Positions 34,951 to 46,136 of a DNA stretch of 64,000 nucleotides are shown here, piece by piece. Made by a program: the position numbers and the translations under genes. Position 1 is the stretch's first letter; every line of letters begins with the position of its first letter. Origin of the DNA: Austropuccinia psidii (Eukaryota; Basidiomycota; Pucciniomycetes; Pucciniales; Sphaerophragmiaceae); the NCBI GenBank assembly GCA_023105745.1, contig JALGQZ010000003.1, positions 41,927,185 through 41,991,184 on the forward strand, in the 5' to 3' direction. The notes under the pieces were generated by a model. It searched no databases. It was not told where the DNA came from and worked only from the letters and a program-made list of their open reading frames with translations.

Positions 34951-36844
34951 TTACTTTGTAATATTGGTGTTTCTAGTGTGTCTGAATCTCCTGAGGAGTT
35001 TGGTAGCTTCTGGTATATCTTTTTCTTCTAACCATTCATCTTCACAAGTTGGGTCACTGTACCTAACAAGGTATTCCCTTACTTTCTTGGTTCTTGATTT
35101 CCTTTCTTTAAGAACTTTGGTAATTTTCTTAGTACCAGATGTCTCAATAGGAAAGTATCTGTCTTTGTTATTATGTAAATCTATCCCATATATGATTAAA
35201 TAGTCGATTCCCAATAAAAATGGGTACTAGAGCAATTTTTCATGACAACCAATTCAACTGTGATTCTCAAATTCCAATTTATGTGTTGGAATATGACATT
35301 GGTCTCAAAGATTCCTAATGCTTTCATTGGGTTACTTGTACTTTTGAATTTTATACCATCAAGTAGGTGAAATCTTCCTTTATCATATGATCCTGTCCAT
35401 ACTTCATCCAAGGCATGTATTAGAGAGTTGTCTTTACAGTATTTGTTCACTAATTGGTATAAGATGCTACAATTGTTATCTTGAATGTAGCTATTTCTGA
35501 CCTCTTCAAAGAAGGTGGTGTTCAAGTCTGTAACACTTATTCCTTCTATTGGGATTTGGTTTTCATAAGTTGTGCCCCTTGAGCTTTTGATAAATCAAGT
35601 TGACTATTGCTCAATTGTGGCAAGTGGGGATAAGATTCCATGATGTCAAAAGTGGCATTGATATTTTCTATATCTTTTGAAGATTCAGAAAATATGGATG
35701 ACTTATCATCTGAATTGTCTTCAATTATGTCATCTTTTTCAACATCAGGTCCCTTTCCAATATTAATTTCATTGATTTCCCCCCTTTTTGGACATGTATT
35801 AGCTAAATGGGTGGTGCTTTGGCAAATATGGCACTTTTTGACTGTATCTGCAGATTTATACCCAACATTATTAGAATTTTCTTTGGGGTTTTTGTCCACA
35901 GAACCTTTCCAAGGTGTATTAAACCTTGTTTCAAGATTCACCCTACTAGAACCAATTTTTGTTCTGGTGGTTACTTCTTCTAATATATTGATAATATCCT
36001 CTGCTGAAGATTGTTCAGTAGTCCTGCTTTTGATAGCATGCTCTAAGTCACCTCCACATTGTCTCAGAATTTTCCTATGGATCATAAATTCTGACATGTC
36101 AGGATATAATGCTGTTAGTCTGTCCTTTTGTTGGCAAAACCATGGTAAAGCTTTGTCTTTATCAGCATTAAATTTGGCAGTTTCAAAGGCTGTTTCAACT
36201 TTAAACCTCCAAGCATCATTTGCCCATTTGCTGATGATTTGGGTTTTCCACCAAGTCCAACTCTGGTGTCCATATGCTTGTCTTAATTTGATGTACCATC
36301 TGTGAGCTGATCTGGTAAACAAGGTGTTAAACCTGGCTGTTACCAATCTGCCTGGTAATTCAAAATCCTCTTTGATCATGTCAATACCTCTAATGAATTC
36401 CATATGGTCATACTCTCCTTCACCACTGAAGTGAGGCCATTCTTTAAGTTTTGGAACTTCTTTCAAGAGTGCTTGGCCCATTGATGGTTCCAAGTTATGA
36501 AAAGAAGTGGATAATTCATTTTTTAATTGTGAATTATCAGGATCCAATACTTGTGGATTTGAAATTCTTATGCCCTCATTTTGATTTAGAGGTGTAGACA
36601 TTCTTGGTAAGGTGTTCAGTATTTGTTCAATGTCATTCATTTTACTGTTGCTGCACCTTTGGGAATTTCTGTATTCATGCTGGAAGCTTTGTATTAAATT
36701 TATTACTTCAATTTTATACATGTCTTCCTTATGTGTCAGTTCTTGCCATAACTCTGTCTGTCTTGTATTATCAGCAGTTACTTGATTCAATTTCATTGAT
36801 AATTTTGATACTTCTTCTTGTGAAGCATCAAAACACTTTTTCAA
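34951..36844 (-). pseudogene. gag: Unit D Gag followed by a scrambled, largely deleted Pol
   Basis: From 36844 a 432-codon frame gives coiled coil, Gag core ([17 protein letters not shown]) and CCHC knuckle ([14 protein letters not shown]) to AQLMKTK. Instead of protease, the sequence then jumps to the linker after RNase H ([15 protein letters not shown] to GRFHLLDGI). It jumps back to the protease C-terminal part ([32 protein letters not shown]) and finally to the chromodomain tail ([16 protein letters not shown] to LRRFRHTRNTNITK). Reverse transcriptase, RNase H and integrase are gone. This unit could at most make Gag and would depend on others to move. Confidence 0.88.
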
Positions 36845-36880
36845 GGCAATGGTATATGTCTTTACTTCAGTAAATGAATT

Positions 36881-37888
36881 TCAAATGTCATCAAGGACTT
36901 TCTTGTTATCTGTTTTGATAATATTTATGGCTTGTTTAATTCTTGTTTCAATTATGTCATCAATATTTAATTTAGAATATTTTTCTGTTAATTCTTTAAT
37001 AATGGCAGATTGTTCATTTATTTTATTAGAAGAATTATCATTATTGGAATTTTTAATTGTCCTTAAAACTTTTTCAAAACACATAAGTGTTTCATTAATT
37101 TGGCACAGACTCAGGTTGTTTGTTTTAATGTTGTTACAAATGGTTTCATTTTTATCAGAAAGATGTTTTTTCACGTCATTTATAGCATTATACAACTCTG
37201 GGATGGAATCAAATATGTCAGAAATCATTTCTGGAACCTTAATCTGGCTTCCTCCTTCTTCTGTAATTCCATCATGGTTCTGGCCATCTGAAATACATTT
37301 TCCATGGCATCCTGCTGAATCTTTGGGATTCTGTAGTCCTGGCTGTAAGGTTTTGGGGCTGGTGCCTTCCCTTTGCCCTTGTTTGGAGTTTGTGGCTGTT
37401 TTTTCACGTTGGAATTGCTGCTGCTGGCCACTGGGGCTGTTTTTGGCACTGGTTTGGGTGGTGGAGGGTTGTTTTTCCTCCATTCTAGTGTCAAAAGCAT
37501 CATGTTTTTCTTCTCCATCAATGGATGCCATCCATTGAGCAATTTGCAAGTGTTGGGATGACCCAAGAATTTTCTTACTGTCAGGTAAGAATTCATCCAA
37601 TTCTTCCACAGGTCTGCAAGGATCTGGTACTCCTTGAATTGAAGTGCATTGTTGTATACACTGTGGCTGGCTTTGTATATGTCCACAGAGGCTTGTTGTG
37701 GCGGTGTCAGCTCTTTTTGAAGGTAAAATGGTATTATCAGCTTCAGAATGACCCATTTTAGTTGTTTGGAAGTCATCAACTGACCCTTTTCCTTCTGTAC
37801 CTGATTGGCCTCTGCCATAATCACGTCTATTACCTTTTTGGGAGCTGCTTGAGGGGTTGTAGCTGGCTCCTGACCTGGTTGAAGGCAT
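36881..37888 (-). CDS. Unit D frame-a ORF: disordered N-terminal domain and coiled coil
   Basis: A 335-codon frame starts at the first ATG of the leader (37888-37886), inside a predicted intron 14 nt before the 3' splice site. Residues 1-220 are Ser/Gln/Lys-rich and disordered (STRSGASYNPSSSSQKG); 220-335 are coiled-coil-like ([19 protein letters not shown]). It ends in TGA at 36881-36883. The same frame continues directly into Gag (unit E has Ser there), so the ancestral product was one Gag-Pol chain beginning at this ATG. ORF1 lies in the +1 frame over about 200 of its codons. Confidence 0.75.
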   Translation of the reverse strand: MPSTRSGASYNPSSSSQKGNRRDYGRGQSGTEGKGSVDDFQTTKMGHSEADNTILPSKRADTATTSLCGHIQSQPQCIQQCTSIQGVPDPCRPVEELDEFLPDSKKILGSSQHLQIAQWMASIDGEEKHDAFDTRMEEKQPSTTQTSAKNSPSGQQQQFQREKTATNSKQGQREGTSPKTLQPGLQNPKDSAGCHGKCISDGQNHDGITEEGGSQIKVPEMISDIFDSIPELYNAINDVKKHLSDKNETICNNIKTNNLSLCQINETLMCFEKVLRTIKNSNNDNSSNKINEQSAIIKELTEKYSKLNIDDIIETRIKQAINIIKTDNKKVLDDI

Positions 37889-38135
37889 AATTATGGTTAA
37901 AAAGGCTTAAAATAGTATTTTTACGTCAAAAACTTACTATTGGCCAAATTTTTAGCTTTCTGAAGGGTATTACTTATGTCCAAGTTAATCAATTCAGAAG
38001 ATATTGGTTCAGGTTGGTTATTTTGAGTCACAATAACAGTACTATTATGATCAGAATTAACAGTACTGGCAGGGATAATGCTGGTTACTGTTGAGGCTGT
38101 TTCAATGTTTTCCTGTCTTACCACGTTGTCAGACA
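37225..38135 (-). CDS. Unit D ORF1: conserved accessory protein from spliced RNA (predicted)
   Basis: Predicted exons are 38135-37938 and 37874-37225 plus a leading A (38213). The sum is 849 nt, exactly 283 codons including the stop. Splicing would form ATAA|TGTCTGAC, giving an ATG in frame. The N-terminal part is Ser/Thr/Asn-rich. The body is helical and partly hydrophobic (KWVILKLIIPFYLQKE), then LNGWHP, a Pro/Lys/Ser linker, and a C-terminal block (YRIPKIQQDAMENVFQMART) nearly shared with element B. Against unit E this frame has about 8 amino-acid differences in 199 codons, while overlapping frame a has about 15, so this frame appears the more constrained. Function is unknown. Confidence 0.68.
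37875..37937 (-). other. Unit D intron 2 (contains the frame-a start codon)
   Basis: A 63-nt interval with donor CCAATA|GTAAGT and acceptor TCAACCAG|GTCAG. Removal joins ..NLAN to SQEPATT.. in frame b. The frame-a ATG at 37888-37886 lies within it. Confidence 0.65.
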
Positions 38136-38212
38136 CTAAAATTAATGAAAAAGCCAATTAATTAAGTAAAAAAAAGGTTATTTCAAAAAAAGAAATAAAA
38201 TATAAGCCTCAC
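38136..38212 (-). other. Unit D intron 1 in the leader
   Basis: Donor TTATAA|GTGAGG and acceptor TTAATTTTAG|TGTC, 77 nt. Joining gives ATAA|TGTCTGAC and so an ATG for ORF1. The same sites exist in unit E (46385-46462). Confidence 0.55.
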
Positions 38213-38344
38213 TTATAATATGAAAAAAAAATATTTTTTATGGATTTTTTTTGGATTATAAGTATTTTTTATGTTTTTAAATTTTTCAATATAAGAAAAA
38301 AAGATTTAAAAAGAGTAAAAAAAATATGTCACAGGTAAAATATC

Positions 38345-38359
38345 ACGGCTGGGCCTCCA
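38345..38359 (-). promoter_or_regulatory. Primer-binding site of unit D
   Basis: After the LTR and TT the minus strand reads TGGAGGCCCAGCCGTGA. This differs from E by one base and is close to the sites of A and B. Confidence 0.6.
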
Positions 38360-38361
38360 AA

Positions 38362-40189
38362 TGTAAGGTGTGGATATGAAACTTTGATAAAAAATCAAGT
38401 ACTTTTCCTGTCCTCAAAATTTGTATAAGGTAAAATTCAGTTAAAAATAGTATGAAATATTATTTTTAAGAGAAAACACGCCAATTTTCTTGTTTATAAC
38501 TTTATTAGTATAAAACAATAATATTATAAAAATTTATTGTTTTACCAACAATAAAGTTTTATCCAAAAAATACTCTACAAGAGATATTTTAAGGCTGCAA
38601 AAGAAATTTCTTCAAGAGCAATTTCAATTGGAATTAATTGAGCAAAGAACTGCAAGCAATTAATTAAAGAACAAAGTCTTTAAAAAGAATATTAAAGAGA
38701 AAACACGCCCAAAAGTGACCAGGGTGAATTTGGAAACAAAGTGACAAAGTTTACAGTGATGAAAGATGCTTTAATTCACTTTTGGGGTGGTTCAGGGGTA
38801 AAAATGATTATAAGAGTTACAAACAATGCTTATAATGATTTTTTCACGTGGTTATAAGGATTAAAATGATTTAAAAGTGGTGGTTGGAATCTTTGATTGA
38901 TTGGTTTAACAGTTTTAAACTAATTAATAAAAGGAAAAGATTCTAACCTGAAGAGAAAAGTGGGGCAAAGAAGACATTCTTTTATAGCCATCAATTCTCT
39001 TACTCCAAAAGTAAAATTTACTCTTTTCAGTCGTGAAAAACAGTCTGACAACAGAAAAGCCAATTATGGCATCATTGAACCCTGGTTTAGACCAAAAAGG
39101 GCAGGTTTAAGCCATTTTTAGCCATTTTAGACCCTTAAATCAGCCATTACTATAGCAATACCAGGCCTAGAGCCTTCAAAACACGTCAGAATGTGTGTCA
39201 GAGGCGTAGAAACCAGTTAAAACTGTTTTTATTATGATTGTTGCATCTTAAGGGTAGTTTTACCCTCTTGGCAACAGCTAAAACTACCCCAGTTGGTATC
39301 AAAACCTCATCATCAATTGAGTCCACAGACCCTGTAACTCAATTCCAGGCCAAAAGTGATGAACTTTTGCGTGAATTGTGACATCCCACGCCTGTCAGCA
39401 AGGATTTTGGGGGTCTAGCTCCCCCTTAGAGCTGGAGTTCCTTTTCCCCCCCAAATTTAATCTTTCCAATTTATTTTTCCTTTAATTCCTCATCATGTAT
39501 TATACTTATAATTTACATATGTAATTCAATTCAATTGTACAGTACAATACAGTAATAATTGACACCTCATATGTAAATCAAAGTTCACTTATGTAATACA
39601 AGCGCACATTTTGACATTTCAATTGAATTCAATTGAAAATACTTCAATTCCTCATAACTTCTAAACTAAACACAACACCTCAATTTTAACACAAAAATTG
39701 ATGGTTAACACCACATGTGGTGTGAATTCAATTAAAGTTTTGAGGATTTTCAACTTTTGTATTGAAAATACTCAAAACTTAATTTAAGCTTATTTAGAGT
39801 TGAGTTACAAGAATTTCACTCAGAGGTGACCCCACCTGATTTTTTATGAGGAATCCAATGGTGAAATAAATTTTATATGTTTATTTATTGGATAAAAAGT
39901 TATAATAAATTTTATTTAACTTTTTTCCAAATTTATTTATTTTTTCACAATTTTGTTAAAATTTTATTTTTACTTAAATTTTTCAAGTATAAATGTAATT
40001 TTATATTTACAAAATTTAATGTATTTTTATTTTTAAATTATAATTAATTTTTTATTTTTTAATATAATTTTATATTTATATTTTGATTTTCACTTTAATA
40101 ATATAAATAAATTTATTTTATTTATATTAATATGTTATTTTTTATATTTGTGGTCTTTTGGGTATATGAAATTACCTCTAAGGCTCACA
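38362..40189 (-). repeat. LTR L2 (shared by units D and E)
   Basis: 1828 bp, TGTAAGGTGTGG to AGGCTCACA. TATA box TATAAAAG (minus) at 38979-38986. Perfect palindromes lie at 39617-39638 and 39708-39723. It is flanked by the D primer site on one side and the E polypurine tract on the other, so it has no target duplication of its own. Confidence 0.92.
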
Positions 40190-40202
40190 TTCCCTCCCCC
40201 TA
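40190..40202 (-). promoter_or_regulatory. Polypurine tract of unit E
   Basis: Minus-strand TAGGGGGAGGGAA directly upstream of L2. Confidence 0.7.
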
Positions 40203-40212
40203 AAAAGGAATA

Positions 40213-43200
40213 TTACTTTGTAATATTGGAGTTTCTAGTGTGTCTGTATCTTCTGAGGAGTTTGGTAGCTTCTGGTATATCTTTTTCTTCTAACCATTCA
40301 TCTTCACAAGTTGGGTCACTGTACCTAACAAGGTATTCCCTTACTTTCTTGGTTCTTAATTTCCTTTCTTTAAGAACTTTGGTAATTTTCTTAGCACCAG
40401 ATGTCTCAATAGGAGGTATAACTTGGGGAATCTTATTCCTCAAGGGAAATTTCTCAGCATCACTAGATTTATATGGCTTTATCAAGCTCACTGGAAATGT
40501 AGGGTGCTTATTGCTAAGTTCTTCAGATAACTCTACTTCAACAGCATTTTCTCCATGGAGGGCCTTAATCACAAAAGGTCCTGCAAAGGAGTCTTTCAAC
40601 TTTTTACATCGTTTGATGTTATTGAAGTTAGTGGTGGATACAAGAACTAGGTCCCCCACTTTGAAATCTGGAGTTGCATGAGATTTATCCCATTTGTCTT
40701 TAGCATATGCAAAAGAGTCCTCCATGCACCTTACTGCATGCTTTCTAGCTTTGTCTAGCATTCCTTTGAAGCTAGCAGCTGTGGGATGTATTTCAATTAA
40801 GTCTTTCCTCAAGGAGTCTTGGGGTAACTTGGGGTTCCATCCTTTTTCTAGAACAGCAGGAGTCTGATTGGTACTAGCATGGATTGATGTTTTATATGCT
40901 AATTCCAGTGCTGGTAACAGAGTACACCAATCATGGGTAAATCCATCACAATCTTTGAATTCAAGGCCATATGCACAAAATCTTCTCACCATGTCCTCTA
41001 AGGTTTGGATCATTCTTTCAGCCAGGCCATCAGTTTGTGGGTGGTAGGCTGTAGAGAAAGACAGTTTAGTGCCAAATAATTGGTGAAGATTTGTCCATAG
41101 TGCTGAAGTGAATTTGGGATCTCTATCACTGATGATATTTGTAAATATCCCAGTTCATGACACTACTCTATTCCATATCAGAAGAGCTGTATCCATGGCT
41201 GTATCATCTTTGTGACATGGTAAAAAGATTGGAGTTTTACTGAATCTGTCCACAATTACTAGGCAAGCATTATAGCTCCTGTCACCTCCTGGTGGTAGGC
41301 CAGTTACCCAATCCATATGGACAATTTCTCAAGGTCTGTTTGGTTCTTGGATTTTCATCATATTTCCAAGTCTTTTGCCAGTGGATTTATTTGCCTTTTG
41401 GCATCTGTCACAGGTTTTGCAATACTCTGCATCATCTTTTTGCCACATTGGCCACCATATGCAGGTCTTCACTTTCTCTCTTGTTCTGTCTTCAGAAAGA
41501 TGTCCTGAAAAGGGACTATCATGGCATTCTTTCAGTACAAGATTGATTAATGACCTGTCTACAACAGTCATGACACATGTGTGCTTGGTTCTGTGGTAAA
41601 TTATACCATCCAGTAGGTGAAATCTTCCTTCATTATAAGATTTTCTCCATACTTCATCCAAGGCATGTATTAGAGAGTTGTCTTTACAGTCTTTGTTAAG
41701 TAATTGACATAAGATGCTACAATTCTTATCTTGAGTGTAACTATTTCTGACTTCTTCAAAGAAGGTGGTGTTCAAGTCTGTAACACTTATTCCTTCTATT
41801 GGAATTTGTGGTGAAGCTTCTTCTGGAACATAAGCAGGATTATCAATGTTATTTGGTAATGGCCATCTGCTTAGTCCATCTGCATTCTTATGAATATTCC
41901 CATCCTTATGAACAATAGTCATATTGCCTCTGTATTCTTGTATGGCTACCTGCCATCTGAGCATGTGTCTGTTAGGTGTTTTCATGTTCAAAAGTGATTT
42001 CACAGCTGTACAATCTGTTATTACTTCAAAAACACATCCCTCTAAGAAATAGTTCAATTTCTCCAAGGCCCAGACAAGGCATAGACATTCCATTTGACTT
42101 GCTCCATATCTGGCTTCAGTTGGTTTGATTTGCCTGGATATGAAACATATTGGTCCTTCTACAGGTTTGTCATTTATGATTTGAACTTGGTGAAGTGCAG
42201 CACCTAGTCCATCCCCTGATGCATCAATATACAGTTTGAAAGGTAATTTAAAGTCTGGCATCAGTAAGAGTGGAGCAGTGGTCAATGCTTCTCTTAGAGA
42301 TTCAAAAGCTTTGACTCTGTCAACAGTCATTTCAAATACTGTGTCTTTGTCACACAACTTATAGAGTGGTCTTGCTATGGATGCAAAGTCTTTAATGTGT
42401 TGCCTGTAATATCCTGCAAAACCCAAGAATGACTGAATTTCCTTCTTATTCTGAGGCATGGGTTTTAACAATACTGCTTCAACTTTGTTTTTATCAATTC
42501 CAAGGGACAAACCAGATACAACATGTCCTAGTGCCTTAAGTTCTTTAAATCCAAAATGACATTTCTTCAAGGAGATTTTCATGTTTACTGATTGGATTTT
42601 TGTCAAAACTCTTGATAATCTGTACATGTGCTCCTCCCAAGTCTTTGAACAGATAATAATGTCATCAATGTAAATGATTAACCATCCCTCTGAGAGTTCT
42701 TCAGGGAAGATTTCATTCATCATTCTTTGGAAGTGTGAAGGTGCATTTTTGATACCAAAGGGCATCCTTAAGTATTCATACACTCCACAATGAACAATAA
42801 TTCTCAAGTATTTTCTTGCTCTTGGTGTTACCACATTTTGATGGAATCCTTTAAGGGCATCCATAGTGGTTATATACACTGCTTGAGATATTTGAGTAAG
42901 GGCAATTTGGATTTTTGGTATTGGGTATCTGTCTGGAACAGTGTAAGTGTTCAGAGCTCTAAAGTCCCCAACCATTCTGGATTTTCCATTATGCCATGCC
43001 ACTATGACTGGTGTAGTTATTTCTACTTCCTCATTGTGGCCTACTTTTCTTATTACACCAAGGTCCAGAAGTTCTTTGATATGAATTTCTAGAGCTTCTC
43101 TTGATTTTGGACTTGCTGGATAAGCAGGTCTTCTTAAGAGTGGTGGATAAGGTCTCTCAATGTTAAGAATGATGTCAACTTCATGACCAATAATTGCTCC

Positions 43201-45201
43201 CAGAGGTTCTTTGTCTGTAGCAAATGCTCCTTTGTGGTCATACACAAGGGAAGAAAGTTCATTTTCTTGTTTATCAGTCAGATGAAGGCTTATCTCAGCC
43301 TCATTTAACTGTTCAGACTTGAATTTTTCTAACTCTAAGTTGACTGGTGATACTTTGTTTACTGTAATTTGTCTTTTAAATGGTAAAAAGGCAAATTTCT
43401 GGCGCTTATTGTCCCCAATTGTAAAGTATCTGTCTTTGTTATTATGTAAATCTATCCCATACATGATCAAATAGTCATTTCCCAATATAAAATGGGTACT
43501 AGAGCAATTTTCCATAACAACAAATTCAACTGTGATCCTTAAATTCCCATTTATGTGTGGGAATATGATATTGGTCTCAAAGATTCCTAATGCTTTCATT
43601 GGGTTACTTGCACTGTTGAATTTTATACCATCAATTGGTAACAATTGGTCTTCAAAATTTGGCACACAGGTCTTAAGAAAGGATTTTCCAACACAAGAGC
43701 AGAAGGCTCCTGGGTCAAGCAAAAGTTTGGTTGGCTTGTTGTCAATTACCACTTCTGTTATACAGGAGTTACCAGCTGTATAACCTTTTCCTCTGTTTGG
43801 TTTTGTCTTCATAAGTTGTGCATCTTGAACTTTTGATAAATCAACTTGACCATTGCTCAATTGTGGTAAGTGGGAATAAGATTCCATGATGTCAAAAATG
43901 GCATTGATATTTTCTATATCTTTTGAGGATTCAAAAAATATGGATGACTTATCATCTGAATTGTCTTCAATTATGTCTTCTTTTTCAACATCTGGTTTCT
44001 TTTCAATGTCAATTTCATTGATTTTCCCCCTCTTTGGACATGTATTGGCTAAATGGGTGGTGCTTTGGCAAATATGGCATTTTCTGACTGTATCTGCAGA
44101 TTTATATTTAATATTACCAGAATTTTCTTTGGGGTTTTTGTCCACAGAATCTTTCCAAGGTGTATTAAACCTTGTTTTGAGATTCACCCTACTAGAACCA
44201 ATTTTGGTTCTGGTGGTTACTTCTTCTAGTATATTGATAATATCTTCTGCTGAAGATTGTTCAGTAGTCCTGCTTTTGACAGCATGCTCTAAGTCACCTC
44301 CACATTTTCTCAGAATTTTTCTATGGATCATAAACTCTGACATGTCAGGATATAATGCTGTTAATCTGTCCTCTTGTTGGCAAAACCATGGTAAAGCTCT
44401 GTCTTTATCAGCATTAAATTTGGCAGATTCAAAGGCTGTTTCAACTTTAAACCTCCAAGCATCATTTGCCCATTTGTTGATGATTTGGGTTTTCCACCAA
44501 GTCCAACTCTGGTGTCCATGTGCTTGTCTTATTTTGATGTACCATCTGTGAGCTGATCTGGTAAACAAGGTGTTAAACCTGGCTGTTACCAATCTGTCTG
44601 GTAATTCAAAATCCTCTTTGAGCATGTCAATACCGCTAAGGAATTCCATATGGTCATACTCTCCTTCACCACTGAAGTGAGGCCATTCTTTAAGTTTTGG
44701 AACTTCTTTCAAGAGTGCTTGGCCCATTGATGGTTCCAAGTTATGAAAAGAAGTGGATAATTCATTTTTTAATTGTGAATTATCAGGATCCAATACTTGT
44801 AGATTTGGAATTCTTGTGCCCTCATTTTGAATTAGAGGTGTAGACATTCTTGGTAAGGTGTTCAGTATTTGTTCAATGTCATTCATTTTACTGTTGCTAC
44901 ACCTTTGGGAATTTCTGTATTCATGTTGGAAGCTTTGTATTAAATGTATTACTTCAATTTTATACATGTCTTCCTTATGTGTCAGTTCTTGCCATAACTC
45001 TGTCTGTCTTGTATTATCAGCAGTGACTTGATTCAATTTCATTGATAATTTTGATACTTCTTCTTGTGAAGCATCAAAACACTTTTTCAAGGCAATGGTA
45101 TATGTCTTTACTTCAGTAAATGAATTTGAAATGTCATCAAGGACTTTCTTGTTATCTGTTTTGATAATATTTATGGCTTGTTTAATTCTTGTTTCAATCA
45201 T
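40213..45201 (-). pseudogene. gag-pol: Unit E Gag-Pol polyprotein, two premature stops
   Basis: From 45201 a 1290-codon frame carries coiled coil, Gag core, CCHC knuckle ([14 protein letters not shown]), protease, reverse transcriptase (YIDDIIICS), RNase H ([15 protein letters not shown]) and the integrase HHCC finger. It meets TGA at 41329-41331 where related elements have the Trp of PWEIV. A second in-frame TGA at 41155-41157 precedes IISDRDPKF. The frame then continues to the chromodomain tail at 40213. The protease active-site motif is DPGA (43707-43718) instead of DTG or DSG. Upstream, a one-base deletion near 45311 separates this frame from the frame-a start. Otherwise the coding region is well kept, so loss of function looks recent. 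Confidence 0.9.
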
Positions 45202-45311
45202 GTCATCAATATTGAATTTAGAATATTTATCTGTTAATTCTTTAATAATGGCAGATTGTTCATTTATTTTAATGTTAGAAGAATTGTCATTTTTAGAATT
45301 TTTAATTGTTC

Positions 45312-46136
45312 TTAAAATTTTTTAAAACACATAAGTGTTTCATTAATTTGGCACAGACTCAGGTTGTTTGTTTTAATGTTGTTACAAATGGTGTCATTTT
45401 TATCAGAAAGATGTTTTTTCACGTCATTTATAGCATTATACAACTCTGGGATGGAATCAAATATGTCAGAAATCATTTCTGGAACCTTAATCTGGCTTCC
45501 TCCTTCTTCTGTAATTCCATCATGGTTCTGGCCATCTGAAATACATTTTCCATGGCATCCTGCTGAATCTTTGGGATTCTGTAGCCCTGGCTGGAAGGTT
45601 TTGGGGCTGGTGCCTTCCCTTTGCCCTTGTTTGGAGTTTGTGGCTGCGTTTTCACGTTGGAATTGCTGCTGCTGGCCACTGGGGCTGTTTTTGGCACTGG
45701 TTTGGGTGGTGGAGGGTTGTTTTTCCTCCATTCTAGTGTCAAAAGCATCATGTTTTTCTTCTCCATCAATGGATGCCATCCATTGAGCAATTTGCAAGTG
45801 TTGGGATGGCCCAAGAATTTTCTTACTGTCAGGTAAGAATTCATGCAGTTTTTCCACAGATCTGCCAGGATCTGGTACTCCTTGTACTGCAGTGCATTGT
45901 TGTAAGCTTTGTGGCTGGCTTTGTATATGTCCACTGAGGCTTCTTGTGGCGGTGTCAGCTCTTTTTGAAGGTAAAATGGTATTATCAGCTTCAGAATGAC
46001 CCATTTTAGTTGTTTGGAAGTCATCAACTGACCCTTTTCCTTCTGTACCTGGTTGGCCTCTGCCATAATCACGTCTATTACCTTTTTGGGAGCTGCTTGA
46101 GGGGTTGTAGCTGGCTCCTGATCTGGTTGAAGGCAT
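45312..46136 (-). pseudogene. Unit E frame-a ORF (N-terminal part of Gag-Pol, frameshifted)
   Basis: A 274-codon equivalent of the unit D frame-a ORF, starting at ATG 46136. It ends early because AAAATTTTTTAAAAC lacks a base that D has (compare AAAACTTTTTCAAAAC). The start codon again lies in an intron (46123-46186). Confidence 0.75.

Larger units (their letters stand above)
37889..38974 (-). promoter_or_regulatory. ATG-free leader of unit D (from the L2 TATA box to the frame-a start)
   Basis: No ATG occurs on the minus strand over 1086 nt. The next ATG upstream is at 38975-38977, two bases below the TATA box and thus before the likely start site. Unit E has one ATG in its leader between PBS and start (46373-46375), made by a C to T change in ACGTGG that D retains. 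Confidence 0.8.

Noticed and set aside
35640..36305. 221-codon plus-strand ORF, repeated at 43886-44551
   Set aside because: Antisense of the Gag region in units D and E; its repetition follows from the tandem units, not from selection.
36849..37538. 229-codon plus-strand ORF with hydrophobic segments
   Set aside because: Antisense of the coiled-coil/ORF1 region; apparent membrane segments arise from complementing Lys/Glu-rich codons.
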